Assembly: GCA_942493125.1 (NCBI GenBank)
Contig: OW818667.1
Span: 1,364,001-1,428,000, forward strand
DNA length: 64,000 nt
Reading direction: 5' to 3'
Origin: Fusibacter_C sp942493125
Lineage (GTDB): Bacteria; Bacillota; Clostridia; Peptostreptococcales; Acidaminobacteraceae
The notes under the pieces were generated by a model. The model saw nothing but the letters and a program-made list of their open reading frames with translations. It ran no database searches and was not told where the DNA came from. Numbering within the stretch: the stretch's first letter is position 1; every line of letters begins with the position of its first letter. Of the stretch, positions 17,074-26,211 are shown in pieces. Both the position numbers and the translations under genes were made by a program.

Positions 17074-17907
17074 TTGCCGTTGCTTTATCGCATATTCAGC
17101 AGTATAGATCGCTTGAAAACCCAATTGATCATAAAGCAGACGCGCCTTATTGCCTACTACACAGTAAAGATCCACGGTAGTGTTTCCATCTGAGAGGATT
17201 GCATTGCAAATATACTTCACAAAATTCTGGCCTAACCCTTTACCTTGATGTTGCGATTTTATAGAAATGCTGCCAAGTTCATTGCCTTCAAAGTGTGCGT
17301 AGCCAACGATTTCGCAATCCTGAGTGTACACCAATCTCTCACTTGCGGTCTTACCCCAAAGCGCACGCATCTCATCACTCGGCTGCTCTACTACCGAATC
17401 AGGAAAATCGCCAACTGCCATCCTCATCTCATGAAAAGCGATGGCATAAAGCGCATGTGCCGCTTCATAATCCTCATCACAGTATTTTCTGATGCTTAAC
17501 TCTGGCAGATCAAACGCCTTGCCCGAATAGCGCATAAAAGTTGATGAAAACTTTCTCTTGAAACCATTTTTGTGGGCAAAAGTCTTAGCCATCACATCTA
17601 CACAGTTGTAAGTCGTCATAATCGCTTCAGTACCGGAACTTATTAGCTTATTCTCACACAAAGCTATTGCCTTACTTCCAATCCCTTTACAGCGATAGAT
17701 TGGACTCACAAAAACATATAGGTAAGCTCTTTTTCCCTCTTCCAGTTGTGCAATACCCACTAATTGATCATCACTTCTGATGGCAAATAACGTACTAAGA
17801 TTTCTTTCAAATGCTAATAAAAAATCCGCATCAGCGCTTTCAAAATTAAAGGCATTCTGAGCTTCCAAATAATCCATCTCAGTCATTTCATTTATAACAA
17901 TAGTCAT
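17071..17907 (-). CDS. Two-domain GNAT acetyltransferase
   Basis: The 278-aa product contains two GNAT folds. The N-terminal one has VFVSPIYRCKGIGSKAI (acetyl-CoA loop), and the C-terminal one has LGSISIKSQHQGKGLGQNFVKYI and YCVVGNKARLLYDQLGF. AGGGGGA precedes the ATG. The acceptor is not predictable. The gene is convergent with nothing and divergent from tldD, and it ends in the degenerate repeat next to the lipoprotein fragment. Confidence 0.85.
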   Translation of the reverse strand: MTIVINEMTEMDYLEAQNAFNFESADADFLLAFERNLSTLFAIRSDDQLVGIAQLEEGKRAYLYVFVSPIYRCKGIGSKAIALCENKLISSGTEAIMTTYNCVDVMAKTFAHKNGFKRKFSSTFMRYSGKAFDLPELSIRKYCDEDYEAAHALYAIAFHEMRMAVGDFPDSVVEQPSDEMRALWGKTASERLVYTQDCEIVGYAHFEGNELGSISIKSQHQGKGLGQNFVKYICNAILSDGNTTVDLYCVVGNKARLLYDQLGFQAIYTAEYAIKQRQ

Positions 17908-18087
17908 AATAATCCCCCTATGAATTCATTTTATATTATATTCGATATAAACTCAAAATAATCATTCACAACCGATCACTTTCCAGGTGGCACAGGCATC
18001 TTTATGCTGATTTACCTCTTGTGCTGGACCTAGATGTTATTGTACACTAATAATACGGTACCCGAAATAATATGGTGGAGGAATTCT

Positions 18088-19440
18088 ATGGATATTGGTT
18101 TGTTGAAATCGGCGTTATTGTGTGAGGGGTTTTGTGATTTAAGATATCAAGACTTTGAACTGACGACGATTAAAGGTACAAAGAGAGAAATAGATACAGT
18201 GGCAGTTATCAAAAAGTCTGGCGGTAACGTGCGCGTTTTATCAGGTGGTGGCTACGGCACATTTTGTTTTACGGACACGAAGGATTTGGAATTTGCTTTT
18301 AAAGAAGCGAAATTTGCCAGTGATTTGGTCGCGGGTGAAAAAAACTTTCAACATGTGGAAATCAATGTGGATTGCGTGCGTGTCAAACCAACACTGGACC
18401 CTAGAACAGTATCAATAGATGCTAAAAAAGCATTGATCAATCAATACATTGATTTGTTCATGAACCATGAGGGCATCGTCAATTTAGAAACAGAATATTA
18501 TGAGCAGTTTACCGACACTTTGGTTCTAAACAATAAAGGCACAGAAGTAAGACAGGAAGAACTCATCGTTGGTATCAACTTTAGAGTGACCTCAAAAAAG
18601 GACGAATTGACACAAATCACACGTCTTTCATTGGGTGGCGGCGAGGATTATGCCGATTTGCTGGGCAAAGAGGATGAAGTCATGGCGAAAGCGAAGCAAA
18701 CCTTGAATCTTCTTGATGCTGAACCTGTCGTTGGTGGCAATTATGATGTCGTCCTAGACAGTGATGTGAGTGGCCTATTTATTCACGAAGCTTTTGGTCA
18801 TCTCAGTGAAGCGGATAATCTGGTGGGCAACGCATCCCTGGCTGAAACCATGAAGCTCGGTTCAGAGTTTGCCGTGCAGACGTTTAACGTCATCGACGAT
18901 CCGACACTTTACGGTTATCCAGGAAGTTATATGTATGATCATGAAGGCACGGTTGCAAAACCCACCTACCTGATTAAAGAAGGGAAACTCAGCGGACGTT
19001 TGCATTCTCTTGAGAGTGCTTATTATATGAATGAAACACCGACGGGCCATTCAAGAGCCAAGCACTTTGGTTTTACACCCATCGTTCGCATGGGCAATAT
19101 TTATATCGACAAAGGGTCACATACCCTTGATGAAATGATTGCTTCCATCGATAACGGACTATACCTTTTTGGTTCGGCAGGCGGCCAAACCAGCGGTGAT
19201 ACATTTACCTTTGCTGTGCAGGGCGCTTATAAAATTGAAGGCGGCCAAATCAAAGGCATGGTAAGAGATTTAGCACTCACTGGGCATTTGTTCACAACAC
19301 TTAAAAACATTGAAATGATCGGAAATGAAGTATCCTTTTCACGATCAGGTGGCTGTGGTAAAGGCGGCCAAATCTTGATCAAATCAGGTAAAGGGTCTGC
19401 ACCGATAAAAATAAAGAATATGGGCATAGGAGGCAAGTGA
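18088..19440 (+). CDS. tldD: Metalloprotease TldD
   Basis: The start at 18088 (MDIGLLKSALL) has GGTGGAGGAATTCT upstream. The 450-aa product carries the TldD zinc motif HEAFGH in GLFIHEAFGHLSEADNLVG and the family glycine-rich C-terminus (GGQTSGDTFTFAVQGAY, SGGCGKGGQ). TldD pairs with TldE/PmbA to form a heterodimeric protease that degrades unfolded peptides and, in enterobacteria, matures microcin B17 or cleaves the CcdA antitoxin. tldE follows 1 bp after the stop. Confidence 0.93.
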   Translation: MDIGLLKSALLCEGFCDLRYQDFELTTIKGTKREIDTVAVIKKSGGNVRVLSGGGYGTFCFTDTKDLEFAFKEAKFASDLVAGEKNFQHVEINVDCVRVKPTLDPRTVSIDAKKALINQYIDLFMNHEGIVNLETEYYEQFTDTLVLNNKGTEVRQEELIVGINFRVTSKKDELTQITRLSLGGGEDYADLLGKEDEVMAKAKQTLNLLDAEPVVGGNYDVVLDSDVSGLFIHEAFGHLSEADNLVGNASLAETMKLGSEFAVQTFNVIDDPTLYGYPGSYMYDHEGTVAKPTYLIKEGKLSGRLHSLESAYYMNETPTGHSRAKHFGFTPIVRMGNIYIDKGSHTLDEMIASIDNGLYLFGSAGGQTSGDTFTFAVQGAYKIEGGQIKGMVRDLALTGHLFTTLKNIEMIGNEVSFSRSGGCGKGGQILIKSGKGSAPIKIKNMGIGGK

Positions 19441-19441
19441 T

Positions 19442-20758
19442 ATGAAGACACTTATAGATAAAGCCCTAAAAATCTGCGATCACACGGAAGTCAACTACAG
19501 AGACGTCTATAGCACCACAGTCAGCATATTACTGGGTGATATGCAGGATATTGAATCGGAAAAGAAAACTGAAGTTGCCCTAAGAATCGTTAAGGACGGC
19601 AAGATGGGAACGGCAATTTCGACATCTTTAGATGATGAAACCATCGTCCAGCGCGCAGTGATTTCACTAGAAAATCAGAACTCAGAGGCAAGTACCTTTC
19701 CCAACGTTCCCTATGCGAAGGTCGAATCCTATTCGGATGATGTTAAGTCGTTTACGACTCAAGAGCTCGTCAATATGGCCATCGACTTATCTAACCGATT
19801 CAAAGCGATGGCAGAGGATGTCGGTTTTGGCGTTCAGATCGTAAAGACACTAAAGACCGTAAAACTCAGCAATAGCAATGGATTTAACGGCGAATACGAT
19901 TATACAAATTTATCTGTTTTAACTTATACCCTTAACAAGCAAGGGTTTTACAGCACTATGAAAGAGTTTACGAACGGATTTATCCCAGAGATTACTGATG
20001 AGGATCTGTCTACTCAGCTTATGTTTCACCGATTAGGCGAGGTGCCGATAGAAATTGGCAACGAAAAGCTTCCAGTCATCTTCTCAGGAACGACGATGGG
20101 ATCTTTGATGTTAAGAGTTGTAGGTGGCGTTAGCGGCGGCAATATAACCAAAAACGTTTCACCACTTGTTGACAAGCTTGGTCACAAGCTCTTCTCAGAT
20201 AAAATTACGATCCGTGATGATGCAACGATGCCATATGGTGTCAATACATTTGCTTTTGACGACGAAGGCACACCGGCGCAAAACACGATGGTATACGATA
20301 AAGGGGTCTTAACTAACTATTTAACGAGCCTATCTCATGCAGAAAAACTTGGCACATCACCAACGGGCAATGCCATAAAAAGGACGCTATTCTCCAAGGA
20401 AATCGAAGATGCGCCTACCGTGTTCGATACGAACCTTATCATAGAAGGGGATTCTATTCCCGATGATGACATCATCAAAGGTGTGAAGCGTGGCCTTTAT
20501 ATCACAGGCGTTATGGGGGCGCATACTGGAAACATCAATCAAGGTGAATTTTCTATGAGCATTTCTTCAGGGTTTCTTATCGAAGATGGCGTTTTTAAGG
20601 GAAAAGTAAAAGGTGCCATAATCGCTGGCAACATCTATGATTTATTTAAGAACATCGAAGCAATCGGTACAAAAATGGAACCCATGCGCAGTATTTTCTA
20701 CCATATGGGATATGCGCCCATGGTTAAATTTTCAGAGGTCAATATTATTGGAAAGTAA
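19442..20758 (+). CDS. tldE: TldE/PmbA, partner of TldD
   Basis: The 438-aa product matches PmbA/TldE: an N-terminal half with SEKKTEVALRIVKDGKMGTA, then PVIFSGTTMGSLM, NTFAFDDEGTPAQNTMVYDKGVL and the C-terminal GVMGAHTGNINQGEFSMSIS. It lacks the HExxxH motif, as expected, since TldE is the non-catalytic subunit. AGGAGG lies in the end of tldD, so translation is coupled. Confidence 0.93.
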   Translation: MKTLIDKALKICDHTEVNYRDVYSTTVSILLGDMQDIESEKKTEVALRIVKDGKMGTAISTSLDDETIVQRAVISLENQNSEASTFPNVPYAKVESYSDDVKSFTTQELVNMAIDLSNRFKAMAEDVGFGVQIVKTLKTVKLSNSNGFNGEYDYTNLSVLTYTLNKQGFYSTMKEFTNGFIPEITDEDLSTQLMFHRLGEVPIEIGNEKLPVIFSGTTMGSLMLRVVGGVSGGNITKNVSPLVDKLGHKLFSDKITIRDDATMPYGVNTFAFDDEGTPAQNTMVYDKGVLTNYLTSLSHAEKLGTSPTGNAIKRTLFSKEIEDAPTVFDTNLIIEGDSIPDDDIIKGVKRGLYITGVMGAHTGNINQGEFSMSISSGFLIEDGVFKGKVKGAIIAGNIYDLFKNIEAIGTKMEPMRSIFYHMGYAPMVKFSEVNIIGK

Positions 20759-20772
20759 TAAATTCTGAATTA

Positions 20773-20813
20773 CACCTTATTGCCACTATTTTGAGACAAT
20801 AAGGTGTTTTTTT
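20773..20813 (+). terminator. Terminator of tldDE
   Basis: CACCTTATTG / CAATAAGGTG stem followed by TTTTTTT, 15 bp beyond the tldE stop. Near-identical to the hairpin at 6836-6875. Confidence 0.85.
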
Positions 20814-20888
20814 CTTCAACCGACTCAACTTCCGTGGTGATATCTGGTACTGTTTTTATTAGTCTGATATAATAACTTAAATAGTAGA

Positions 20889-21003
20889 GGAAATTGCATA
20901 ATTCCAATTTGTATGAATTTCATTTATCAAAACGGCTTGTTTCAGCCATTTTCAATTTCGATAAACAGAATTTTGCAACTTAAAAGGTAATTATGCAATT
21001 TCC
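20889..21003. mobile_element. 115-bp MITE-like element, copy 1
   Basis: Terminal inverted repeats GGAAATTGCATAATTCC and GGTAATTATGCAATTTCC bound a 115-bp segment without coding capacity and with internal partial palindromes. A second copy with the same ends and nearly the same length (114 bp) lies at 62449-62562; the right-hand 30 bp are closely similar in both (GCAACTTAAAAGGTAATTAT against GTAACTTATTTGGTAATTAT). No clear target duplication is seen. Confidence 0.7.
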
Positions 21004-21034
21004 ATAGTTAAATCAAGTGAAAGTGGGAAATAGG

Positions 21035-21175
21035 ATGATTAAAAAGTGTAAACAATGCGGGGCCGAGCTAAAACCCAGTGAAAGCAATCAAGTATGTCAA
21101 AAATGCAGAGAAAAAAAGAAAGACCAACAAGTTGAACTGAGAAAAGCGCTTATAGACAAAAAGCGAAAAAGATAA
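21035..21175 (+). CDS. Small zinc-ribbon protein, 46 aa
   Basis: The short protein begins MIKKCKQCGAELKPSES and has a second pair in VCQKCREKKK, giving a CxxC...CxxC zinc ribbon, followed by a highly basic tail ending KKRKR. GTGGGAAATAGG lies upstream. A terminator at 21215 follows, which supports a real transcription unit. A nucleic-acid-binding or structural role is possible but unproven. Confidence 0.65.
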   Translation: MIKKCKQCGAELKPSESNQVCQKCREKKKDQQVELRKALIDKKRKR

Positions 21176-21214
21176 ATCATAAATCTGAGACCCATTGGCA
21201 AAATTTTGTAGAAA

Positions 21215-21243
21215 GATTGTTCGCATACGTGAACAGTCTTTTT
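21215..21243 (+). terminator. Terminator of the zinc-ribbon gene
   Basis: GATTGTTC / GAACAGTC stem with an 8-nt loop followed by TTTTTCTTC. Confidence 0.75.
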
Positions 21244-21358
21244 CTTCATGGTGCCCAAAGTGTCAGCTCTAACAATGCAGCCGCTGGGTGAGTTCAGCCC
21301 ATGGTGAAGGATTATCCGCTGCAAATGTAAAACTTGAAAATAGCATCACAAACACTTC

Positions 21359-21802
21359 TCAACTGTTTACAGATTTCGCAAACATCACATTATCTTTCAG
21401 TTCAAAAAAACCATTCTTTTGATAAAAAGAATATGCGGGTGTGGTGCGTTCTGTCATAAGCCAAATGGCTTTGATACTTTCAGATTTCAAAAGTTCATTC
21501 ATTTCATCCAAAAATCTTTTACCATGTCCTGCACCTTGTAGCTCACTGTCGATACAAAATTCCTTGATAAAATAGTCCGTCCCTTCCCACCAATGAAAGA
21601 CGTAGCCTAAGCTTATACCAATTAGTTGGTCCTCTTGATAATAGCCCAGACACAGTGAATTTTGATTATCCATTAAATCCGTCATATACTTTGGTAGCTG
21701 CTCCTCTAAATCCCATACATCATTCCATGGCGGCTTTGAGAAAACGCTGAGAAATAAGTTTTGTACGTCTTCTTTATAGTCAATTGTCAGCTTTTTGATC
21801 AT
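21359..21802 (-). CDS. GNAT family N-acetyltransferase
   Basis: The 147-aa single-domain GNAT has the beta4/alpha3 acetyl-CoA motif CIDSELQGAGHGKRFLDEM and the closing TPAYSFYQKNGFFELKDNVMF. GGAGGCAAAT precedes the ATG. Substrate is unknown. Confidence 0.85.
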   Translation of the reverse strand: MIKKLTIDYKEDVQNLFLSVFSKPPWNDVWDLEEQLPKYMTDLMDNQNSLCLGYYQEDQLIGISLGYVFHWWEGTDYFIKEFCIDSELQGAGHGKRFLDEMNELLKSESIKAIWLMTERTTPAYSFYQKNGFFELKDNVMFAKSVNS

Positions 21803-21818
21803 ATTTGCCTCCAGTTAG

Positions 21819-22032
21819 TTACTCAATATTTTTCCAAATTTTATATTTTTCAATATCAGCTTTTATTTGCTTGTATGCTAATCCGATTACAAGAGCATCA
21901 TCAACATATCCGCCTGGTAAAAAGTCTAGATAAAAGTCAAATGGTGAAACAACTGCTTTTTAGTTGTTTTTTTCCTTCAACTTCAGTCATTACTTTTTGC
22001 TTCTCGGTATCTTCCATTTTTTTAGAATTCAT
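21819..22032 (-). pseudogene. Broken DUF1232-type (YkvA-like) gene
   Basis: An ATG at 22032 with GAAGGAGGATTGACT upstream starts MNSKKMEDTEKQK..., which soon ends in its own frame. Another frame then gives VVSPFDFYLDFLPGGYVDDA and LVIGLAYKQIKADIEKYKI, the conserved C-terminal core of DUF1232 membrane-associated proteins. A frameshift and probably an internal deletion join the two. The genuine stop is at 21819-21821. Confidence 0.65.
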
Positions 22033-22068
22033 AGTCAATCCTCCTTCGATATCATTTTCCTTATCCTG

Positions 22069-22266
22069 TCAACCGCAAAATGCCCGAACCCTGCCCACTT
22101 GGCCATCTTCAAGTCGTACCTTGATGCCATGCGGATGCGTCGCTGCATTGGTTAAAATGTCTTTGACCACACCTTCAGTTAAAATTCCGGTTCTTTGATC
22201 TTTTTTCAGCACAACTTTGACTTTTAATCCCGGTTTGATTTCACTTCTATTTTTTCCTTGATTCAT
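22069..22266 (-). CDS. ywbE: YwbE family protein
   Basis: The 65-aa product (NRSEIKPGLKVKVVLKKDQR, TGILTEGVVKDILTNAATHP, HGIKVRLEDGQVGRV) matches the small conserved YwbE/DUF2196 family along its full length. GAAGGAAG lies upstream of the ATG. The function is unknown; the fold is probably a small beta-barrel. Confidence 0.92.
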   Translation of the reverse strand: MNQGKNRSEIKPGLKVKVVLKKDQRTGILTEGVVKDILTNAATHPHGIKVRLEDGQVGRVRAFCG

Positions 22267-22283
22267 AGTTTCACTTCCTTCTT

Positions 22284-22455
22284 TTACTTCTCCAACAAAA
22301 AATCATTCGCATTAATGACGCGGATACCGTCATAGCTTATTTCAATATCATCGTCTAGAGTAATGATGTATTTAGGATACTGTATATATCTATTATATAC
22401 TTCTTTGAAATTGATGGGTTGGCTATGTGCACTAACCTGTCCATAATCCTCTCAA
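22284..22455 (-). pseudogene. Possible gene remnant
   Basis: One minus-strand frame reads about 55 codons without a stop (…QPINFKEVYNRYIQYPKYII, then LDDDIEISYDGIRVINAND and LLEK) and ends in TAA at 22284, but it has no start codon and is preceded by TGA. The composition looks protein-like. I do not recognise the family. The rest of the 22267-22537 gap holds only the terminator at 22486. Confidence 0.4.
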
Positions 22456-22485
22456 AATCAAATGAAGTGTAATGCTTTTTTGATG

Positions 22486-22516
22486 CAAAAAGCTACATGC
22501 AATATTACATGTAGCT
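22486..22516 (-). terminator. Terminator of the UvrA-like gene
   Basis: On the minus strand AGCTACATG / CATGTAGCT with an 8-nt loop followed by TTTTTGC, 22 bp past the stop at 22538. Confidence 0.8.
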
Positions 22517-22537
22517 AGTAAGGTGTAATTCCGAGCT

Positions 22538-24775
22538 TTAGATATATTTCGCTGTAATGGAGCGTTCACAACTTCTTAAACCTTCTGGTATTCCCTCGTA
22601 AAGGACCTCGCCACCGCGCGTTCCACCGTCTACACCCATGTCCACAATCCAGTCGGCATTTCTGATGATGTCGAGGTTATGCTCGATGACCACCACGGTA
22701 TTTCCCTTTTCCACTAGGTGATGGATGATATTTAGGATACTGGTGATATCGGACATGTGAAGGCCTGTAGTCGGTTCATCCATGATGTAGATATTACCCT
22801 TTTTGCTCAGTTCCTTGGCGAGCTTGAGCCTTTGACATTCGCCGCCAGATAAGGTGTCTAGTGGTTGTCCCAAGGTCATATAATGAAGCCCTACGTCGAC
22901 GATTTGTTTCAGCTTTCTTGTAATCTCTTTCTGATGGAAGAATTCAACGGCTTCACTGATGGTCATGTCGAGTACATCCACGATAGTCTTATCGCGATAC
23001 ATATAGCTGAGTACCTCTCGCTTATAGCGTTTACCACCACAATCCTCACATTCTGTGTCAACTGAATCCATAAACGATAAATCTGTTTCAATGAAGCCCC
23101 TGCCCTTACAGGATTCACAAGCGCCCTCTGAGTTATAACTAAAAAGCCCAGCACTCACATTATTTTCTGTGGCAAATAGCTTGCGGATCTCATCCATGAT
23201 ACCCGTAAAGGTCGCTGGGTTTGATCTAAGGTTCGCACTGACAGCCGACTGATCGATGACCACTGCTTCTGGGAACTCCTTTACGAATACGCCGTTGACA
23301 AGCGTCGATTTTCCCGAACCCGCAACACCAGTAACGACAGTAAATAACCCCTTAGGTACCCTGAGTCTAGCCTCTTTTAAATTATGAAGCGAGCTACTGT
23401 GCGTCTCGTAAAAGGTTTCTGGTACTTTGGTGGCTTTTTTTATAGGCAAATGCCTTAGTAAATACCTTCCAGTCAGTGTATCTGATTTTAACAAATCTTC
23501 ATAACACCCTTCAAACATGATTTGACCACCATGATGACCTGCCAGCGGCCCCACATCGACAATATGGTCCGCGACCTTGATGACGTCGGGATCATGCTCC
23601 ACTACGATTACGGTGTTTCCTTTGTCCCTAAGCTTGATGAGCAGCTCATTGAGTCTATGGACATCACGCGTATGCAGTCCGATGCTAGGTTCATCGAAGA
23701 TAAAGATGATATCTGTAAAGCTACTTGTTAGGTGCTTAACCATTTTGACACGCTGTGACTCGCCACCTGAAAGCGTAGCGGTTTCACGGTCTAAGCTCAC
23801 ATAATCGAGACCAATCTGAATCAGGTCATCCAGTCGCTCTGCAAGATTGTTCACGACCGGCTGCACACTAGGCACCTTGATTCGACGGATGATTTCCAAT
23901 AGCTCATCCACCTGAAGCGCTGTCACCTCAGCGATGTTTTTGCCTTCTACTTTTACGCCTAAAACGGTGTCGTTATAGCGCTTCCCGCCACAATCATGAC
24001 AGACGGACTGCATGGTATAGGGCGCAATTTTCTTTAAGTTGGCCTCAGATTTTTCATATTCCGTTTTAATATATTGACTGATGAACTTCTCTACGAGTCC
24101 CATATAGGTAGAGTTCATACCCTCAATAAAAACAGAATTGATTTTTTCAGGCTTCCCGTAGACGAGTTTATGGTATTCTTCCTCAGAATAGTCTTTAATT
24201 TTTTTATCCAAGTCGAAGAACCCCGACATGGCATACATTTTCCATTGCCATGTCCCCGCTTTATAACCAGGCAGTAAAATCGCACCTTCGTTAAGGGATT
24301 TGTCCATGTCCAGCGTCTTTGACAGGTCCAGTGTCATCATCTTGCCAAGGCCTTCACAGGTTTTACACATGCCGTTGGGATCGTTGAATGAGAAATAATT
24401 GGATGGCCCGATTTGCGGCGTGCCAATTCTAGAAAAAAGAAGCCTTAGCAGCGGATTGATATCTGTGATGGTTCCTAAGGTCGAACGGGAATTGCCACCG
24501 ATCCTTTTTTGATCCACGATGATGGCCAATGAAAGATTCTTAATCTCATCTACATCCGGATGACCGTATTTTGGCATGAAGCCCTGCACGAACTTACTGT
24601 AGGTCTCATTGAGCTGACGCCCTGCCTCTTGGGCGATGGTTTCGAATACGATGGATGATTTTCCACTGCCAGAAACACCCGTGAAAACCGTTATCTTTTT
24701 CTTGGGAATTTTCAAGGAGATATTCTTTAAATTATTCACACGCGCGCCAATTATTTCGATATGATCACGATTCAT
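22538..24775 (-). CDS. Short UvrA-like ABC ATPase (UvrA2/DrrC type)
   Basis: The 745-aa protein has two UvrA-type ATPase halves. The first has Walker A GVSGSGKS at 33-40, signature LSGGESQR at about 335 and Walker B IFIFDEPSIGLH. The second has GVAGSGKS at 483-490, LSGGECQR and IYIMDEPTTGLH. Zinc cysteines are seen at CKTCEG, CHDCGG, CESCKG and CEDCGG. It is about 200 residues shorter than housekeeping UvrA, lacking much of the UvrB-binding and insertion regions. Such paralogues are linked to tolerance of DNA-intercalating drugs rather than core repair. It stands alone with its own terminator. Confidence 0.88.
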   Translation of the reverse strand: MNRDHIEIIGARVNNLKNISLKIPKKKITVFTGVSGSGKSSIVFETIAQEAGRQLNETYSKFVQGFMPKYGHPDVDEIKNLSLAIIVDQKRIGGNSRSTLGTITDINPLLRLLFSRIGTPQIGPSNYFSFNDPNGMCKTCEGLGKMMTLDLSKTLDMDKSLNEGAILLPGYKAGTWQWKMYAMSGFFDLDKKIKDYSEEEYHKLVYGKPEKINSVFIEGMNSTYMGLVEKFISQYIKTEYEKSEANLKKIAPYTMQSVCHDCGGKRYNDTVLGVKVEGKNIAEVTALQVDELLEIIRRIKVPSVQPVVNNLAERLDDLIQIGLDYVSLDRETATLSGGESQRVKMVKHLTSSFTDIIFIFDEPSIGLHTRDVHRLNELLIKLRDKGNTVIVVEHDPDVIKVADHIVDVGPLAGHHGGQIMFEGCYEDLLKSDTLTGRYLLRHLPIKKATKVPETFYETHSSSLHNLKEARLRVPKGLFTVVTGVAGSGKSTLVNGVFVKEFPEAVVIDQSAVSANLRSNPATFTGIMDEIRKLFATENNVSAGLFSYNSEGACESCKGRGFIETDLSFMDSVDTECEDCGGKRYKREVLSYMYRDKTIVDVLDMTISEAVEFFHQKEITRKLKQIVDVGLHYMTLGQPLDTLSGGECQRLKLAKELSKKGNIYIMDEPTTGLHMSDITSILNIIHHLVEKGNTVVVIEHNLDIIRNADWIVDMGVDGGTRGGEVLYEGIPEGLRSCERSITAKYI

Positions 24776-24813
24776 TTTTCACCTCTTTTAAGATAGGTAG
24801 TATTATCCATGGA

Positions 24814-26082
24814 TTACCATTTTAAACATCCAATTGGTACAACATGTACGCCGTCCTCACGTGTATAGCCAATATTCGTCGCTGTTAGAATCATTAGAAA
24901 TGATGGTGGTTGCATCTTATCTAAGTCAATTCTTTCTTTTAATTTAAATAAATTCTCTGAAGCAGTATCAAACTCTTTTGGACCCATTTTAATTTCAATT
25001 GCACCCCATCGACCATCACGAAGAACAACTATTGCATCACATTCCAAATTAGATTTATCTCTGTAATGATATACTTTGCCGTCCAAATAGTCTGCATATA
25101 CTCTGAGGTCTCTTATACACATTGATTCAAACAAATAACCGAAGGTATTAAAATCCAGTAAAAGTTTTGATTCGTTAATACCTAAAGATGCACATGCTAT
25201 TGAAGGATCAATAAAATGCCTCTTTGAGCTTGACCTTAGCGGCGTTTTTGAGCGAATAGCTGGATTCCATGCTTCTAAATCTTCAATAACAAAAATCCTT
25301 TGCAACGCATTTAAGTAACTCAATACTGTTGGTTGTGACACTGAATTTTGTTCGTTTCCTTCCATATCTCTTCTAATCGTCTCTACCGAGGCCTGGGTTG
25401 AAATATTTCTTGCTAGAGATTTCAAGAGTATTGCAACCTTTTGTGGATTCTTTTCAATCCCATCAACCCGTGAAATGTCAATATTTATAATCGAATCCAG
25501 GTAATCTTGTACAGGCTTTGAAGCATCTTCATATTTATTAGAAATTGTAGCTGGCCAGCCTCCTCTAACAATTGATTTTGCCAAAGCATCTATGTTTAAG
25601 TCGGTCATTGATTCCAAATCAATCCTATTATCAAATAGCTCATTTAAGCTTATACTTCCATTTGATTCTCCTGATTCATATAAGCTCATCGTTCTCATTT
25701 TAATTCTAGAATATCTTCCAGTCCCTGTATGTGTGATTTTTTCATCAATAATGGGTACTGCAGATCCTGTCAAAATGAACTGCCCGAACGCACCTCTCAT
25801 ATCAACCTCATGTCTTACTGAATCCCAAAGAACTGGGGCAATCTGCCACTCATCAATCAGCCTTGGCGTATCGCCACGAAGCAAAAGCGAGGGCTTAGTA
25901 TCAGCAATTTTCATATAATTGGATCTTTGATCAGGATCTTGCATGTATAAGTAACTTTTGGACAAATGCCGTGCAGTGCTGGTTTTCCCACACCATTTTG
26001 GACCTTCAACCAAAACGGCACCAGTAGATTTAAGTGCTCTTTCAATAAGTGTATCAGCGATTCTTGGAATATATTTATTCAC
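24814..26082 (-). CDS. AAA_14 ATPase with DUF4143 domain
   Basis: The start is GTG at 26082 with GGAGG 6 nt upstream. The 422-aa protein has Walker A EGPKWCGKTSTA near residue 27, the AAA_14 region LRGDTPRLIDEWQIAPVLWD with a Walker-B-like LIDEWQ, and a C-terminal DUF4143 nuclease-like domain with LECDAIVVLRDGRWGAIEIK. These stand-alone ATPases are widespread in gut anaerobes and archaea and have no proven function. The 23-bp repeats at 26120-26207 are directly upstream. Confidence 0.88.
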   Translation of the reverse strand: MNKYIPRIADTLIERALKSTGAVLVEGPKWCGKTSTARHLSKSYLYMQDPDQRSNYMKIADTKPSLLLRGDTPRLIDEWQIAPVLWDSVRHEVDMRGAFGQFILTGSAVPIIDEKITHTGTGRYSRIKMRTMSLYESGESNGSISLNELFDNRIDLESMTDLNIDALAKSIVRGGWPATISNKYEDASKPVQDYLDSIINIDISRVDGIEKNPQKVAILLKSLARNISTQASVETIRRDMEGNEQNSVSQPTVLSYLNALQRIFVIEDLEAWNPAIRSKTPLRSSSKRHFIDPSIACASLGINESKLLLDFNTFGYLFESMCIRDLRVYADYLDGKVYHYRDKSNLECDAIVVLRDGRWGAIEIKMGPKEFDTASENLFKLKERIDLDKMQPPSFLMILTATNIGYTREDGVHVVPIGCLKW

Positions 26083-26119
26083 ATTGCACCTCCACGTTAT
26101 TTAAATATATTATATCAAA

Positions 26120-26207
26120 TTTTGTGATTTGGCGCAATTTTGTTTTGTGATTTGGCGTATTTTCACTTTGCGATTTGGCGCGTTTTTGTTTTGTGATTTG
26201 GCGTATT
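26120..26207. repeat. Four direct repeats with exact 23-bp period
   Basis: GATTTGGCG occurs at 26126, 26149, 26172 and 26195, each in a TTTTGTGATTTGGCG context followed by a T-rich tract, so the period is exactly 23 bp. The array fills the gap between the DUF503 gene and the GTG start of the AAA_14 gene. It could be a set of protein-binding sites controlling that ATPase gene; this is inferred. Confidence 0.85.
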
Positions 26208-26211
26208 TTTT

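Noticed and set aside
26120..26207. CRISPR-like array
   Set aside because: The repeats are contiguous 23-bp units without unique spacers, and there are no cas genes in the window.
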